NCBI RefSeq assembly: GCF_014042015.1
Contig: NZ_CP059493.1
Location: 930,001 to 994,000 of the forward strand
DNA length: 64,000 bases
Direction: 5' to 3'
Origin: Actinotalea sp. JY-7876
GTDB lineage: Bacteria; Actinomycetota; Actinomycetes; Actinomycetales; Cellulomonadaceae
The notes under the pieces are model-generated. The model ran no database searches. It was not told the origin of the DNA and was given only the letters and a program-made list of their open reading frames with translations. Within the stretch, counting starts at the first letter, position 1; the number at the start of each line of letters is the position of its first letter. This document shows positions 24,820 through 35,485 of the stretch, piece by piece. The position numbers and the translations under genes are program-made.

Positions 24820-25763
24820 GCCACGTCCCGCCGCCGGGCGTGCCGCTGCGCCTGCGAGGGCGGGTCCTGGCGCCGGGTCGCCCGGCCGTCATGGCCGTCG
24901 TGAACCGGACGCCGGACTCCTTCTACGCGGCGGCACGCGCGGCCGACGACGACGCCGCGCTCGCGGCCGTCGCACGCGCCGTCGCGGACGGCGCCGACCT
25001 CGTGGACATCGGCGGGGTGCGTGCGGGCCGGGGCGCCGAGGTCGACGTCGCCGAGGAGATCCGGCGCGTGGTGCCCCTGGTCGCGGCGGTGCGGCGCGCG
25101 TTCCCCGACCTGCCGATCAGCGTCGACACCTGGCGCGGGGAGGTCGCGACGGCCGCGGCGCAGGCCGGGGCGGACCTCGTCAACGACACCTGGGCGGGGT
25201 ACGACCCGACGTTGGTCGATGTCGCGGCGCGTCACGGCATGGGCCTGGTGTGCTCGCACACGGGCGGCCTGCCGCCGCGCACCGACCCGCTGCGGCCCGA
25301 GTACCCGCTCGCGCCGCCCTCGGACGCGACCGGCGCCGGTGCCGGCGTCGGGACCGACCCCCGCGACGGCGTCGTCCAGGACGTCCTGGCGACGCTCGGC
25401 GCGGCGGCGGCGCGTGCGGTCGCCGCCGGCGTCGACCCCGCGTCGGTGCTCGTCGACCCGACGCACGACTTCGGCAAGACGACGTGGCACTCGCTGCACC
25501 TGACGCGCTGGACGGGTGCCCTCGTGGGCCTCGGGTTCCCCGTGCTCATGGCCCTGAGCCGCAAGGACTTCGTGGGGGAGTCCCTCGACCTGCCCGTCGA
25601 GGAGCGTCTCGAGGGCACGCTGGCCGCCACGGCGGTGGCCGCGTGGCTCGGTGCGACCGTCTTCCGGGCGCACGACGTGCGCGCGACCCGGCGCGTCGCC
25701 GAGATGGTCGCGGTCGTGCGCGGCGACCTGCCGCCGGCCCGAGCGGTGCGCGGGCTCGCGTGA
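24816..25763 (+). CDS. Dihydropteroate synthase paralogue (FolP2-like)
   Basis: A 315-residue TIM-barrel protein of the pterin-binding family. DHPS landmarks are present but altered: NRTPDSF (about 28-34), VDIGGVRAG in place of the usual IGGESTRPG, SVDTWR, NDTWAG in place of NDI, DPTHDFGKT in place of the GIGFGK loop, and a closing RAHDV. This pattern resembles the mycobacterial second copy FolP2 (Rv1207), for which normal DHPS activity has been questioned. GTG 24816 overlaps the LOG stop by 4 bases, and the mannosyltransferase overlaps its own stop, so the three genes form one coupled unit. Confidence 0.88.
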   Translation: MSHVPPPGVPLRLRGRVLAPGRPAVMAVVNRTPDSFYAAARAADDDAALAAVARAVADGADLVDIGGVRAGRGAEVDVAEEIRRVVPLVAAVRRAFPDLPISVDTWRGEVATAAAQAGADLVNDTWAGYDPTLVDVAARHGMGLVCSHTGGLPPRTDPLRPEYPLAPPSDATGAGAGVGTDPRDGVVQDVLATLGAAAARAVAAGVDPASVLVDPTHDFGKTTWHSLHLTRWTGALVGLGFPVLMALSRKDFVGESLDLPVEERLEGTLAATAVAAWLGATVFRAHDVRATRRVAEMVAVVRGDLPPARAVRGLA

Positions 25764-27097
25764 CCGGGGCTCGCGCGGCGGGGGCGCAGGACGTCCCGGA
25801 GCGTGCGAGGTGGTCGCCGGCGAGCTGGCCCTGGTGGGCGCAGGTGCTCGCTGTCCACGCCGCCGCGCGCGCCGTCACCGCCGTGCTGCTCCTGGTCGTC
25901 GCGGAGCGCCAGGCAGAGAACCTCTGGACGCCCGCGTCGCCGTCGTACCCGCAGTACACGGGCCTGATGTGGGACGCGAGCTGGTACCGGACCATCGCCG
26001 AGCAGGGCTACCCCGCCGAGCTGCCGCTCGGGGAGGACGGCCGCGTGCAGCAGAACGCGTGGGCCTTCTTCCCGCTCTACCCGGCGCTCGTCCGGCTCGT
26101 CACCGTCCTCACCGGGCAGCCGTGGCAGGTCGCGGCCCCGACGCTGTCGCTGGTGCTCGGCGCCGCGGCGATGCTCGCCGTGCACCGGGCGGTCTCGCTC
26201 GGGCTGGCCTCGCCGGCGCTCCCGGTGCCGGGCCGGGTGGTGCCGGGCGGAGCGGCGGGGTCCGGCGGCGGCGCCCGCCTGCCCGAGGGGGTCCGGCGCC
26301 ACGTGCCGCTGGTGACCGTGGCGGTGCTCACCACCGGGGCGGCCGCGCCGGTGCTCCAGGTGGCCTACACCGAGTCGCTCGCGCTGCTGCTGCTCGCGTG
26401 CGCGCTGTGGTGCGTCATGCGGCGGCGCTACCTGCTCGCCGTCCCCGTCGTGCTCGCCCTCGGGCTGACGCGTGCCGTCGCGCTGCCCCTGACGGTCGCG
26501 GTGCTGGCGCACGGGTGGGCGCGGTGGCGCGAGCAGCGCGGCGCCGGCCCCGGCGGCGCCGGCCCCGGCGGGGCCTGGGCGCCGGGGGAGCCGCTGCGGC
26601 TCGGCGTGCTGGCGGCGGCGGCAGGGCTGTCGGGGGTCCTGTGGCCCGCCGTCGTCGCGCTCGCGACCGGGCGGGCGGACGCGTACCCGGCGACGCAGGC
26701 GGCGTGGCGCGGGACCGGCGACGTCGTGCCCCTCGTCCCGTGGGTGCAGGTGGGGCAGTGGCTCCTGGGCCCCTGGGCCGTGCCGGCCCTCGTCGTGGTG
26801 GCGCTCGGGCTGGTCGCCCTGCTCCTCAGCCCGCCGCTCGCCCGGCTGGGGGCGGCCCTGCACGGCTGGACGGCGGGCTACCTCGCCTACCTCGTCCTCG
26901 TGCTCGAGCCCGGGACGAGCCTCGTCCGGTTCGGCCTCCTCGCCTTTCCCGTCGCCGGGGTCGTCGCGCAGCTGTGCCTGCGTGCCCGGTGGCCGCGCTC
27001 CGCCGTGGCGGTCGTCGTCCTGCTCGGGCTGCTCGCCCAGCTCCTGTGGCTCGACGAGCTCTGGCGGCTGGTACCGCCGTCCGGGTGGCCGCCGTGA
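25760..27097 (+). CDS. PIG-V-like mannosyltransferase, polytopic membrane protein
   Basis: A 445-residue membrane protein with about ten helices. The first extracytoplasmic loop has WDASWYRTIAEQGYP, and AFFPLYPALVR follows, the hallmarks of PIG-V/GT-C mannosyltransferases, which use polyprenyl-phosphate mannose to extend glycolipids or glycoproteins outside the membrane. The catalytic Asp is expected in WDASW. A Gly/Pro-rich loop of variable sequence sits near 160-180 and another near 255-275. It starts with GTG inside the stop of the folP-like gene. The acceptor is unknown; phosphatidylinositol mannosides or lipoglycans are reasonable in this group. Confidence 0.85.
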   Translation: MTGARAAGAQDVPERARWSPASWPWWAQVLAVHAAARAVTAVLLLVVAERQAENLWTPASPSYPQYTGLMWDASWYRTIAEQGYPAELPLGEDGRVQQNAWAFFPLYPALVRLVTVLTGQPWQVAAPTLSLVLGAAAMLAVHRAVSLGLASPALPVPGRVVPGGAAGSGGGARLPEGVRRHVPLVTVAVLTTGAAAPVLQVAYTESLALLLLACALWCVMRRRYLLAVPVVLALGLTRAVALPLTVAVLAHGWARWREQRGAGPGGAGPGGAWAPGEPLRLGVLAAAAGLSGVLWPAVVALATGRADAYPATQAAWRGTGDVVPLVPWVQVGQWLLGPWAVPALVVVALGLVALLLSPPLARLGAALHGWTAGYLAYLVLVLEPGTSLVRFGLLAFPVAGVVAQLCLRARWPRSAVAVVVLLGLLAQLLWLDELWRLVPPSGWPP

Positions 27098-27181
27098 CGG
27101 CCTGGGCCGCGTCCGGGCGCGGGCGCGGCCCGATGACCGGTACAGGTCCCGTTGAGGTGACGCCCGGTGCGCCGCGTGAAC

Positions 27182-27187
27182 TAGACT
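27182..27187 (+). promoter_or_regulatory. -10 box of the DUF3117 gene (TAGACT)
   Basis: TAGACT lies 185 bases before the start, so the transcript would carry a GC-rich leader of about 180 bases (27190-27372). That leader holds several possible hairpins but no reading frame I trust. Confidence 0.4.
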
Positions 27188-27372
27188 GATCTCGGACATC
27201 CGTCCCCCAGCGACGCACGGGCCATCGCCTGCACGCACAGCTCGGACCTGCGGCCCCGCCGCTGCGTCCGCGCCGGGTGCGCACGGCGCGGGCGCGCGCG
27301 GGCGCATCGGTGAGAGCCCCGGGCTCCCACCGACACGGGTGGCGGGACGCGACCGACGAGAAGGGGCCACCG

Positions 27373-27540
27373 ATGGCTGCGATGAAGCCGAGGACGGGCG
27401 ATGGACCGCTCGAGGTCACGAAGGAGGGGCGCGGCATCGTCATGCGCGTGCCGCTCGAGGGCGGCGGCCGCCTGGTCGTCGAGCTCAACGCGACCGAGGC
27501 CCGCGAGCTCGGCGAGGCGCTCAGCTCCGTCGTGAGCTGA
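27373..27540 (+). CDS. DUF3117 small protein
   Basis: A 55-residue protein: MAAMKPRTGDGPLEVTKEGR, then GIVMRVPLEGGGRLVVELNA and a short C-terminal helix ending in SSVVS. This is the strongly conserved DUF3117 family found across Actinobacteria (Rv1211 in M. tuberculosis); its function is unknown. ATG 27373 has AAGGGG 8 bases upstream; an upstream in-frame start at 27277 is not conserved in character. It is followed after 5 bases by pepA. Confidence 0.93.
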   Translation: MAAMKPRTGDGPLEVTKEGRGIVMRVPLEGGGRLVVELNATEARELGEALSSVVS

Positions 27541-27545
27541 GGCCC

Positions 27546-29168
27546 GTGCCCGCACCAGCACGGCGTCCTGGCGGGCGCCGCGACGACGCGACGGCGCGGC
27601 GCCGGACCGACCCGCCCGTCGTCGCACCGCTGCCCGACGTCGTGGTCGCGCGCGGCACCGTGGCGACGACGACGCTGCTCCTCGAGGACGACGTCGACGC
27701 GCTCGTGCTGCCGGTGGGCCCGGCGGGCGAGTCCGAGGATGGCGTCCAGCCGCGCGTCGGCGTGGCCGACGCGACCGTCCGGTACGGGGTCGACCTGGCC
27801 GACCTCGCCGAGCGCGCCGAGCTGACGGGCGCAGCGGGCGAGGCCCACACGGTGCACCTGCCCCGCGCGTCCGGCGCCGGGACGTTCCCGTGGTCCGACC
27901 TGCCCCACCGCATCGTGCTCGTCGGCACCGGATCCGGCTCCACCCGCGACCTGCGGCGGGCGGGCGCGGCCGTCGCCCGCAGCACCCGCGGGCTGCGCCG
28001 GGTCGTGGCGACGCTCGGCGCCGACGGCAGCGCCGAGGACGTGCGCGCCGTCGTCGAGGGCTACCTGCTCGGTGCCTACCGCCACCCGAGCCGCGCGACG
28101 AGCGAGCCCGCGCGTCCCGCGGCCGAGGCGCTCGTGCTGCTGGGCCGCCAGCCGGAGCCCGCTGTGGCGGCGGCGCGCGTGTCCGCCGAGGCGACCTGGA
28201 TCGCGCGCACGCTCACCGTGACGCCGTCGGACACCAAGAACCCGGCGTGGCTCGCGACGCAGGTCCAGCGGCTCGCCACGGCGCCCGGTCTGTCGGTCGA
28301 GGTGCTCGACGAGGCGCAGCTCGCGGCCCGGGGCTTCGGCGGGATCGTCGCCGTCGGCAGCGGGTCGGCGAGCCCGCCGCGCCTGGTCACCGTGCGGTAC
28401 GACCCGGACGGTGCCGGCACGGGTCCCGGGTCGGGCACCCACGTCGTCGTCGTCGGCAAGGGCATCACGTACGACACGGGCGGCATCTCGATCAAGCCGC
28501 GCGAGGCGATGGTCGCGATGAAGACGGACATGGCGGGTGCCGCCGTCGCGCTCGCGACGGTGCTCGGCGCCGCGCGGGCCGGGGTGCGTCACCGTGTCAC
28601 GGCCCTCCTGCCGCTCGCGGAGAACGCGGTCGGCGCCTCGTCCTACCGGCCCGGGGACGTCGTCACGGTGCACGGCGGCACGACGGTCGAGGTGACCAAC
28701 ACCGACGCCGAGGGGCGCATGGTGCTCGCCGACGCCCTCAGCCACGCCGACGCCGCGCTCGACCCGGACGTCGTGGTGGACGTGGCGACGCTCACGGGCG
28801 CCGCCACCCTCGGCCTGGGCCGCCAGCACGGCGCGCTGTACACGGCGGACGACGACCTCGCGCGCGCGCTGGAGACGGCCGGCCGGGAGTCCGGGGAGCT
28901 GCTGTGGCGGATGCCGCTCGTGGAGGACTACCGCACGGCCCTGGACTCGTCGGTGGCCGACATCCGGCACGTCCCGTCCGACCCGAGGGTGGGGGGCGGC
29001 TCCATCACGGCCGCGCTCTTCCTGCAGCGGTTCGCCGGCGGACGGCGCTGGGCGCACCTGGACATCGCCGGGCCCGCCCGCTCGACGGCGGCCGCCCACG
29101 AGGTGCCCGAAGGCGCCACGGGCTTCGGCGCCCGGCTCCTGCTGCGCTGGCTCGACGACCTGCGCTGA
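27546..29168 (+). CDS. pepA: Leucyl aminopeptidase (M17)
   Basis: A 540-residue cytosolic aminopeptidase with two metal ions that trims N-terminal residues from peptides. The N-terminal regulatory domain covers about 30-180 and the catalytic domain about 200-540. Key sites are GKGITYDTGGISIKP (Lys305 is a metal/catalytic residue), the second loop MKTDMAGAA and the signature NTDAEGR at 385-391. The first 25 residues are basic and low-complexity. GTG 27546 has no obvious ribosome site, so it is probably coupled to DUF3117. It converges on the O-methyltransferase gene through a shared hairpin. Confidence 0.92.
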   Translation: MPAPARRPGGRRDDATARRRTDPPVVAPLPDVVVARGTVATTTLLLEDDVDALVLPVGPAGESEDGVQPRVGVADATVRYGVDLADLAERAELTGAAGEAHTVHLPRASGAGTFPWSDLPHRIVLVGTGSGSTRDLRRAGAAVARSTRGLRRVVATLGADGSAEDVRAVVEGYLLGAYRHPSRATSEPARPAAEALVLLGRQPEPAVAAARVSAEATWIARTLTVTPSDTKNPAWLATQVQRLATAPGLSVEVLDEAQLAARGFGGIVAVGSGSASPPRLVTVRYDPDGAGTGPGSGTHVVVVGKGITYDTGGISIKPREAMVAMKTDMAGAAVALATVLGAARAGVRHRVTALLPLAENAVGASSYRPGDVVTVHGGTTVEVTNTDAEGRMVLADALSHADAALDPDVVVDVATLTGAATLGLGRQHGALYTADDDLARALETAGRESGELLWRMPLVEDYRTALDSSVADIRHVPSDPRVGGGSITAALFLQRFAGGRRWAHLDIAGPARSTAAAHEVPEGATGFGARLLLRWLDDLR

Positions 29169-29181
29169 CGGGGCTCAGCGC
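29162..29181. terminator. Bidirectional hairpin between pepA and the O-methyltransferase
   Basis: GCGCTGA (29162-29168) and TCAGCGC (29175-29181) form a perfect 7-bp stem around CGGGGC. The two arms contain the stop codons of the two convergent genes. Confidence 0.5.
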
Positions 29182-29807
29182 TTGGCGGCGAGGAGCAGGC
29201 CGTCGCCCGTCGGGAGCATCGCCGGGACCAGTCGCTCGTCCTCGCGGATCGCGCGGGACACCTCCCGCAGGGCGGTGGTGACCTCGTCACGCCGGGCGGG
29301 ATCGGGGACGCGGTCGTTGCCGAGCGCGTGCGCGATCGCCAGCACGCCGCCGGGGCGCAGGAGCCGCAGGGCCTGGGTGACGTGGTCGGCCAGGTCGAGC
29401 GGGTCGGCGTCGGCGAGCACGACGTCGTAGGCGCCGTCGGTCAGGCGGGGCAGCACCTCGGCGGCGCGTCCCGTGATGGTGCGGGCCCGGGTGGAGCGGA
29501 CGCCCGCCTCGGCGAACGCCGCCTTCGCGGCCCGCTGGTGCTCGGCCTCGCTGTCGATGGTCGTCAGGACGCCGTCGGGCGCCATGCCGCGCAGGAGCCA
29601 CAGGCCGGAGACCCCGGCGCCCGTACCGATCTCGACCACGGCGGTGGCGCGCGTCGCGGCGGCCACGAGCTGCAGCGCAGCCCCCGTCCCGGGGGACACG
29701 GCGCCGCAGCCGAGCTGCGCCGCCCGGTCCGTCGCGCGCAGCAGGGTCTCGTCGAGCGACCGGAAGTCCTCGCCGTGGGCCCAGCTGGCCGACTTGTCCG
29801 TGGCGAT
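29175..29807 (-). CDS. O-methyltransferase, apparent ATC start
   Basis: SAM-dependent methyltransferase of the catechol O-methyltransferase-like class, as found beside sigE in mycobacteria (Rv1220c). The SAM loop EIGTGAGVSG and the acidic IDSEAEHQ are clear, as is VLADADPLDL. The only standard start codon in frame is GTG 29699, giving 174 residues and cutting off the first helices. An ideal AGGAGGA (29812-29818) is placed 4 bases before an ATC at 29807. From there the protein is 210 residues and opens with ATDKSASWAHGEDF, which looks like the normal N-terminus of the family. I therefore place the start at ATC. Substrate unknown. Confidence 0.75.
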   Translation of the reverse strand: MATDKSASWAHGEDFRSLDETLLRATDRAAQLGCGAVSPGTGAALQLVAAATRATAVVEIGTGAGVSGLWLLRGMAPDGVLTTIDSEAEHQRAAKAAFAEAGVRSTRARTITGRAAEVLPRLTDGAYDVVLADADPLDLADHVTQALRLLRPGGVLAIAHALGNDRVPDPARRDEVTTALREVSRAIREDERLVPAMLPTGDGLLLAAKR

Positions 29808-29811
29808 GGTG

Positions 29812-29818
29812 TCCTCCT
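29812..29818 (-). promoter_or_regulatory. Ribosome site that decides the ATC start
   Basis: AGGAGGA on the minus strand is the best Shine-Dalgarno match near this gene, at standard spacing from ATC 29807. No ATG, GTG or TTG in this frame lies between it and GTG 29699, more than 100 bases downstream. Confidence 0.6.
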
Positions 29819-29926
29819 GCGGTGCGTGCGGTCCGGCGCCGGTCGGCGAACATCGGACCCGTCGATGCTAGTGCGCGGCGGCCACCGGCACGTGACGAAC
29901 CGCCGCGACGCGCGGCGTCCGGAGCC

Positions 29927-29953
29927 GGGAACACCGGGGACCGGCCGCTCGTT
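29927..29953 (+). promoter_or_regulatory. ECF sigma promoter upstream of sigE
   Basis: GGGAACA (29927-29933), a 16-base spacer and CGTT (29950-29953) match the GGGAAC-N16/17-CGTT pattern of promoters read by stress ECF sigma factors (SigE, SigH, SigR) in Actinobacteria. It lies 86 bases before the sigE start, which suggests autoregulation. Confidence 0.55.
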
Positions 29954-30039
29954 CCACGGAAGAGCGGGACGAGTGCGAGACTCGACCCGAGGCGGGGCGC
30001 GACGCGCCGGCGCCCACCACGACAGGAAGGCACGACCCG

Positions 30040-30696
30040 GTGCGACCGGTACTCCGCGGACGCCGCGGCAGCGGCGCCATCGGCGCGAGCGCTGTCGACA
30101 CCGTCGACACCGCACCGGCACCGGCCGCCGGGGCCGAGGCGCCCTACCAGCCGCCCAGCTGGGAGCAGATCGTCGCCGAGCACTCCGGACGCGTCTACCG
30201 GCTCGCGTACCGCCTCACCGGCAACCAGCACGACGCCGAGGACCTCACGCAGGAGACGTTCGTCCGGGTCTTCCGCTCGCTGCACTCGTACTCGCCCGGC
30301 ACCTTCGAGGGCTGGCTGCACCGCATCACCACGAACCTGTTCCTCGACCAGGTCCGCCGCAAGAAGCGGATCCGGATGGAGCCGCTGGGCGAGGAGACGA
30401 GCCACCTCGCCGGCAGGCTCGCGAGCCCAGCGGGGCCGGGGACGCCGGAGCGCGGCTACGAGCACGCGAACCTCGACCACGACGTCCAGCGCGCGCTCGA
30501 CGCGCTGGCGCCCGACTTCCGCGCCGCCGTCGTGCTCTGCGACATCGAGGGCCTGTCGTACGAGGAGATCGCCGCGACCCTGGGCATCAAGCTGGGCACC
30601 GTGCGCTCGCGGATCCACCGCGCCCGTGCGCAGCTGCGCACGTCGCTGGCTCACCGTGCGCCGGACGCACCCTTCGCCGCGGAGGACCGGGGATGA
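30040..30696 (+). CDS. sigE: ECF RNA polymerase sigma factor SigE
   Basis: A 218-residue group 4 sigma factor. Region 2 spans about 43-112 ([49 protein letters not shown]) and binds the -10 element. Region 4 spans about 150-205 ([20 protein letters not shown]) and binds GGAAC at -35. The N-terminal 35 residues are low-complexity. GTG 30040 has GGAAGG about 10 bases upstream. The gene overlaps its zinc anti-sigma gene by 4 bases and is followed by htrA, the same order as sigE-rseA-htrA-tatB in mycobacteria, an envelope-stress module. Confidence 0.94.
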   Translation: MRPVLRGRRGSGAIGASAVDTVDTAPAPAAGAEAPYQPPSWEQIVAEHSGRVYRLAYRLTGNQHDAEDLTQETFVRVFRSLHSYSPGTFEGWLHRITTNLFLDQVRRKKRIRMEPLGEETSHLAGRLASPAGPGTPERGYEHANLDHDVQRALDALAPDFRAAVVLCDIEGLSYEEIAATLGIKLGTVRSRIHRARAQLRTSLAHRAPDAPFAAEDRG

Positions 30697-31721
30697 GCCA
30701 CCTCGGGTCGCGGTTGAGCGCGTACGTCGACGGGCAGCTGTCGCCCGACGACGTGGAGGAGGTGCTCACGCACGTCGCCGCGTGCCCGGAGTGCCACGAC
30801 GAGCTCGCCGCGGCCCGCGCCGCCCGGCACCGGCTCGCGACGGCAGCGCACGTCCCCGTCGACCCCGCCCTGACCGCCCGGCTGCTGGCGCTCGGTGCCG
30901 CCGGCTGCGGCCAGCGCGCCCCCGACCGCGTGCGGGTCGACGTCGGGTCCTCCGTGCCGATGCCCGGGAGCCGTCCCGCGCGCATCCCCGCGGACTGCCT
31001 CCGGGGCGAGGTCGTGCGCGCGAAGAGCTCCACGCGCGTGCTCGTCGGCGCGGTCGGGGTCGGCATCGCGGCGGTCGCGCTCGTCGCCCTCGGCGTCCAG
31101 CCGCTCGTGGCACCGCCCGCCCACCCGGCGCACGCGCTGACCCTGCTCGGCCGCGCGTCGGCGTCGGCCCCTGCGCCGGACCTCGCGTCCGGGGGCGGGG
31201 AGTCGCCGGCCGTCGGCGGGTCGGACGGCGGGTCCGCGGCCGGGGCGGCGGCCGTCGTGTCCTGGTCCGGCGCCACGGACGACGCGACGGTGCCGACGGG
31301 TGCCGACGCCGTCCTGGCGTGGATGCAGGACGAGGGATGGACGGTCCCGAGCCAGTTCCCGGACGGGTACGACGTGTGCGCCGTGCGCGTCGGGGTGGAC
31401 GGCACCGACGCCCTCGAGGTGGACCTCGCCGGCCCGGAGGGCACGATCGTCCTCACCGAGCAGCACGGCCGCCTCGACCGTGCGGCCGTGGCCGGCACGC
31501 CGCTCGTCGCCGTGGGTGACCGGGAGGTGCACCTCCTGTCGGACGCGCCGTGGCACGTCGTGTGGCAGTCGGGCGGCACGGTGGTCAGCGTGGTGGCGCA
31601 GGACCACTCCCCGGCGGTCGACCAGCTCGTGACCGCGTACCCCGACCGCGCCTACGACGACCGGGTGGCGGCGAGACTCGCGCGCGGCTGGGACGTGGTC
31701 GCGGGAACATGGGCACCGTGA
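30693..31721 (+). CDS. rseA: Anti-sigma factor with zinc-finger domain (RseA-like)
   Basis: A 342-residue protein that should hold SigE inactive. The ZAS motif is His27-x3-Cys31-x2-Cys34 (HVAACPEC) in the N-terminal 45 residues. A hydrophobic segment at about 116-138 ([19 protein letters not shown]) could span the membrane, placing a Ser/Gly-rich linker and a folded domain of about 130 residues outside. The mycobacterial RseA lacks such a large outer domain, so here signal sensing may be direct. The start overlaps the sigE stop (ATGA); the stop overlaps the htrA start. Confidence 0.87.
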   Translation: MSHLGSRLSAYVDGQLSPDDVEEVLTHVAACPECHDELAAARAARHRLATAAHVPVDPALTARLLALGAAGCGQRAPDRVRVDVGSSVPMPGSRPARIPADCLRGEVVRAKSSTRVLVGAVGVGIAAVALVALGVQPLVAPPAHPAHALTLLGRASASAPAPDLASGGGESPAVGGSDGGSAAGAAAVVSWSGATDDATVPTGADAVLAWMQDEGWTVPSQFPDGYDVCAVRVGVDGTDALEVDLAGPEGTIVLTEQHGRLDRAAVAGTPLVAVGDREVHLLSDAPWHVVWQSGGTVVSVVAQDHSPAVDQLVTAYPDRAYDDRVAARLARGWDVVAGTWAP

Positions 31722-33295
31722 GCACACCCGAGCCCGACCGCGGGCAGCCCGTGCCCGGCAGCGCCGACGAGCCGACCGGCGCCGCGGGGTCGACGCCGCC
31801 GGGCGACGCGGCCCCGGTGAACCCGTTCGCGCCGCCGTCGACCCACCGGACGCCGCAGGAGCACGCCGCGCCGAGCGCGGTCCCCGGCGGCGCTGCCGGA
31901 GCGGTGCCGCCCGCCGCGTCCGCGGCGCAGCGTTCGCCCTTCGCCCCGCCGCTGCCGGGCGAGACGTCGTCGGCGCCGGCCGGTCCCGCGCCGACGTCAG
32001 GGCCAGCGCCGACGCCCGCGGCCTCGCCGACGCCCGGGCCAGCGCCGACCCCCGCGGCGTCGCCCGACCGCGCGCCGGCTCCCGAGCAGCCGGCTGCCAC
32101 GGGGCTCGCACAGCTCTTCGGGGACCAGGGGCCCGCGCCCGAGGGCGAGGACGCCCCGGCGGCGACGGACAGCTGGGGTCGACCCGTCGCTGCGCGGCGC
32201 GAGCGCCGCGGTCTCGCGGTCGTGTGGGTGGTGCCGCTGCTCGTGCTCTCGCTCCTCGCGGGCGCCGCCGGCGGCGTCGTCGCGGACCGCTGGTCGGAGA
32301 GCCGGCGCCCGAGCGACGCCGCGCTGCCCGAGCCCGTCGGCAGCGGCGTCTCCGGCGAGCTCGAGGGCGTCGCCGCGGTCGCCGCGGCCGTGCTGCCGAG
32401 CGTGGTGTCCATCGAGGTCCGTGGCCAGGGCGGCCAGGGCACCGGGTCGGGCTTCGTGCTCCGCGACGACGGCTACATCCTGACGAACAACCACGTCGTG
32501 GCGGCGGCCGCGGACGGCGGAGAGGTCGTCGTCGTGCTGGCCGACGGCGCTCAGGAGCCGGCCGAGATCGTCGGGCGGACCGCCGCGTACGACCTGGCCG
32601 TGCTCAAGATCGACCGGACGGACCTCACGCCCCTCGTGCTCGGTGACTCGGACGCGGTCGTCGTCGGCGACCCCGTCGTGGCGATCGGCGCCCCGCTCGG
32701 GCTCCAGGGGACGGTCACCACGGGCATCGTCAGCGCCCTCAACCGGCCCGTCTCGGCGGGTGGTGGGGCCGAGGAGACGGCCTTCATCAACGCCATCCAG
32801 ACCGACGCTGCGATCAACCCCGGCAACTCCGGCGGACCCCTGGTGGACGCGGCCGGCGAGGTCATCGGCATCAACTCCGCCATCGCGCAGCGACCCGGGG
32901 CCGGCGGCGCCTCGGGCAGCATCGGCCTCGGCTTCGCGATCACCTCCAACCAGGCCCGGCACACGGCGGCGGAGCTCATCGAGACCGGTTCGGCGACGTA
33001 CCCGGTCATCGGTGTCCTGCTCGACTCGCGCTACGAGGGCGAGGGCGTCCAGGTCTCGGCCGAGGCGCAGAACGGCACGCCCGCCGTGACGCCGGACGGC
33101 CCGGCGGACCGCGCGGGCATCGAGCCCGGCGACGTCATCGTCGCGATCGACGGTCGCCCGGTCACGGAGGACGACGAGCTCATCGTCGCCATCCGGGCCA
33201 AGGCTCCGGGGGACGCGATCACCCTGACCGTCCGCAGCGGGGACGACGAGCGCGACGTGCGTGTGGTGCTCGACCAGACCACGGGCGCGCAGTAG
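31718..33295 (+). CDS. htrA: Membrane-anchored HtrA/DegP serine protease
   Basis: A 525-residue envelope protease and quality-control factor. Residues 1-160 are Pro/Ala-rich with a repeated PAPTPAASP-type motif and cytoplasmic. One helix (about 167-190, VVWVVPLLVLSLLAGAAGG) anchors it. The trypsin-like domain has the triad His259 (TNNHVVA), Asp292 (YDLAVLKID) and Ser371 (NPGNSGGPL); one PDZ domain fills about 425-515. I chose GTG 31718 because it overlaps the anti-sigma stop as GTGA, the coupling used throughout this region; ATG 31709 would add three residues. Together with sigE and rseA it should respond to misfolded exported proteins. Confidence 0.92.
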   Translation: MSTPEPDRGQPVPGSADEPTGAAGSTPPGDAAPVNPFAPPSTHRTPQEHAAPSAVPGGAAGAVPPAASAAQRSPFAPPLPGETSSAPAGPAPTSGPAPTPAASPTPGPAPTPAASPDRAPAPEQPAATGLAQLFGDQGPAPEGEDAPAATDSWGRPVAARRERRGLAVVWVVPLLVLSLLAGAAGGVVADRWSESRRPSDAALPEPVGSGVSGELEGVAAVAAAVLPSVVSIEVRGQGGQGTGSGFVLRDDGYILTNNHVVAAAADGGEVVVVLADGAQEPAEIVGRTAAYDLAVLKIDRTDLTPLVLGDSDAVVVGDPVVAIGAPLGLQGTVTTGIVSALNRPVSAGGGAEETAFINAIQTDAAINPGNSGGPLVDAAGEVIGINSAIAQRPGAGGASGSIGLGFAITSNQARHTAAELIETGSATYPVIGVLLDSRYEGEGVQVSAEAQNGTPAVTPDGPADRAGIEPGDVIVAIDGRPVTEDDELIVAIRAKAPGDAITLTVRSGDDERDVRVVLDQTTGAQ

Positions 33296-33328
33296 GTGCG
33301 GCCTCGGCGTCGCGCCGGGACCCGCGGC

Positions 33329-33334
33329 TAGTCT
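33329..33334 (+). promoter_or_regulatory. -10 box of tatB (TAGTCT)
   Basis: TAGTCT ends 6 bases before GTG 33341, so tatB may be transcribed separately from htrA with no leader. Confidence 0.45.
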
Positions 33335-33340
33335 GACCGC

Positions 33341-35458
<2,118 letters not shown>

Positions 35459-35485
35459 CCCGCGGCGCGCCACCAGGCCGCGCGC

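Noticed and set aside
31703-31708. GGGAAC upstream of htrA as a second SigE promoter
   Set aside because: No CGTT follows at 16-18 bases, and htrA is already coupled to rseA by overlap.
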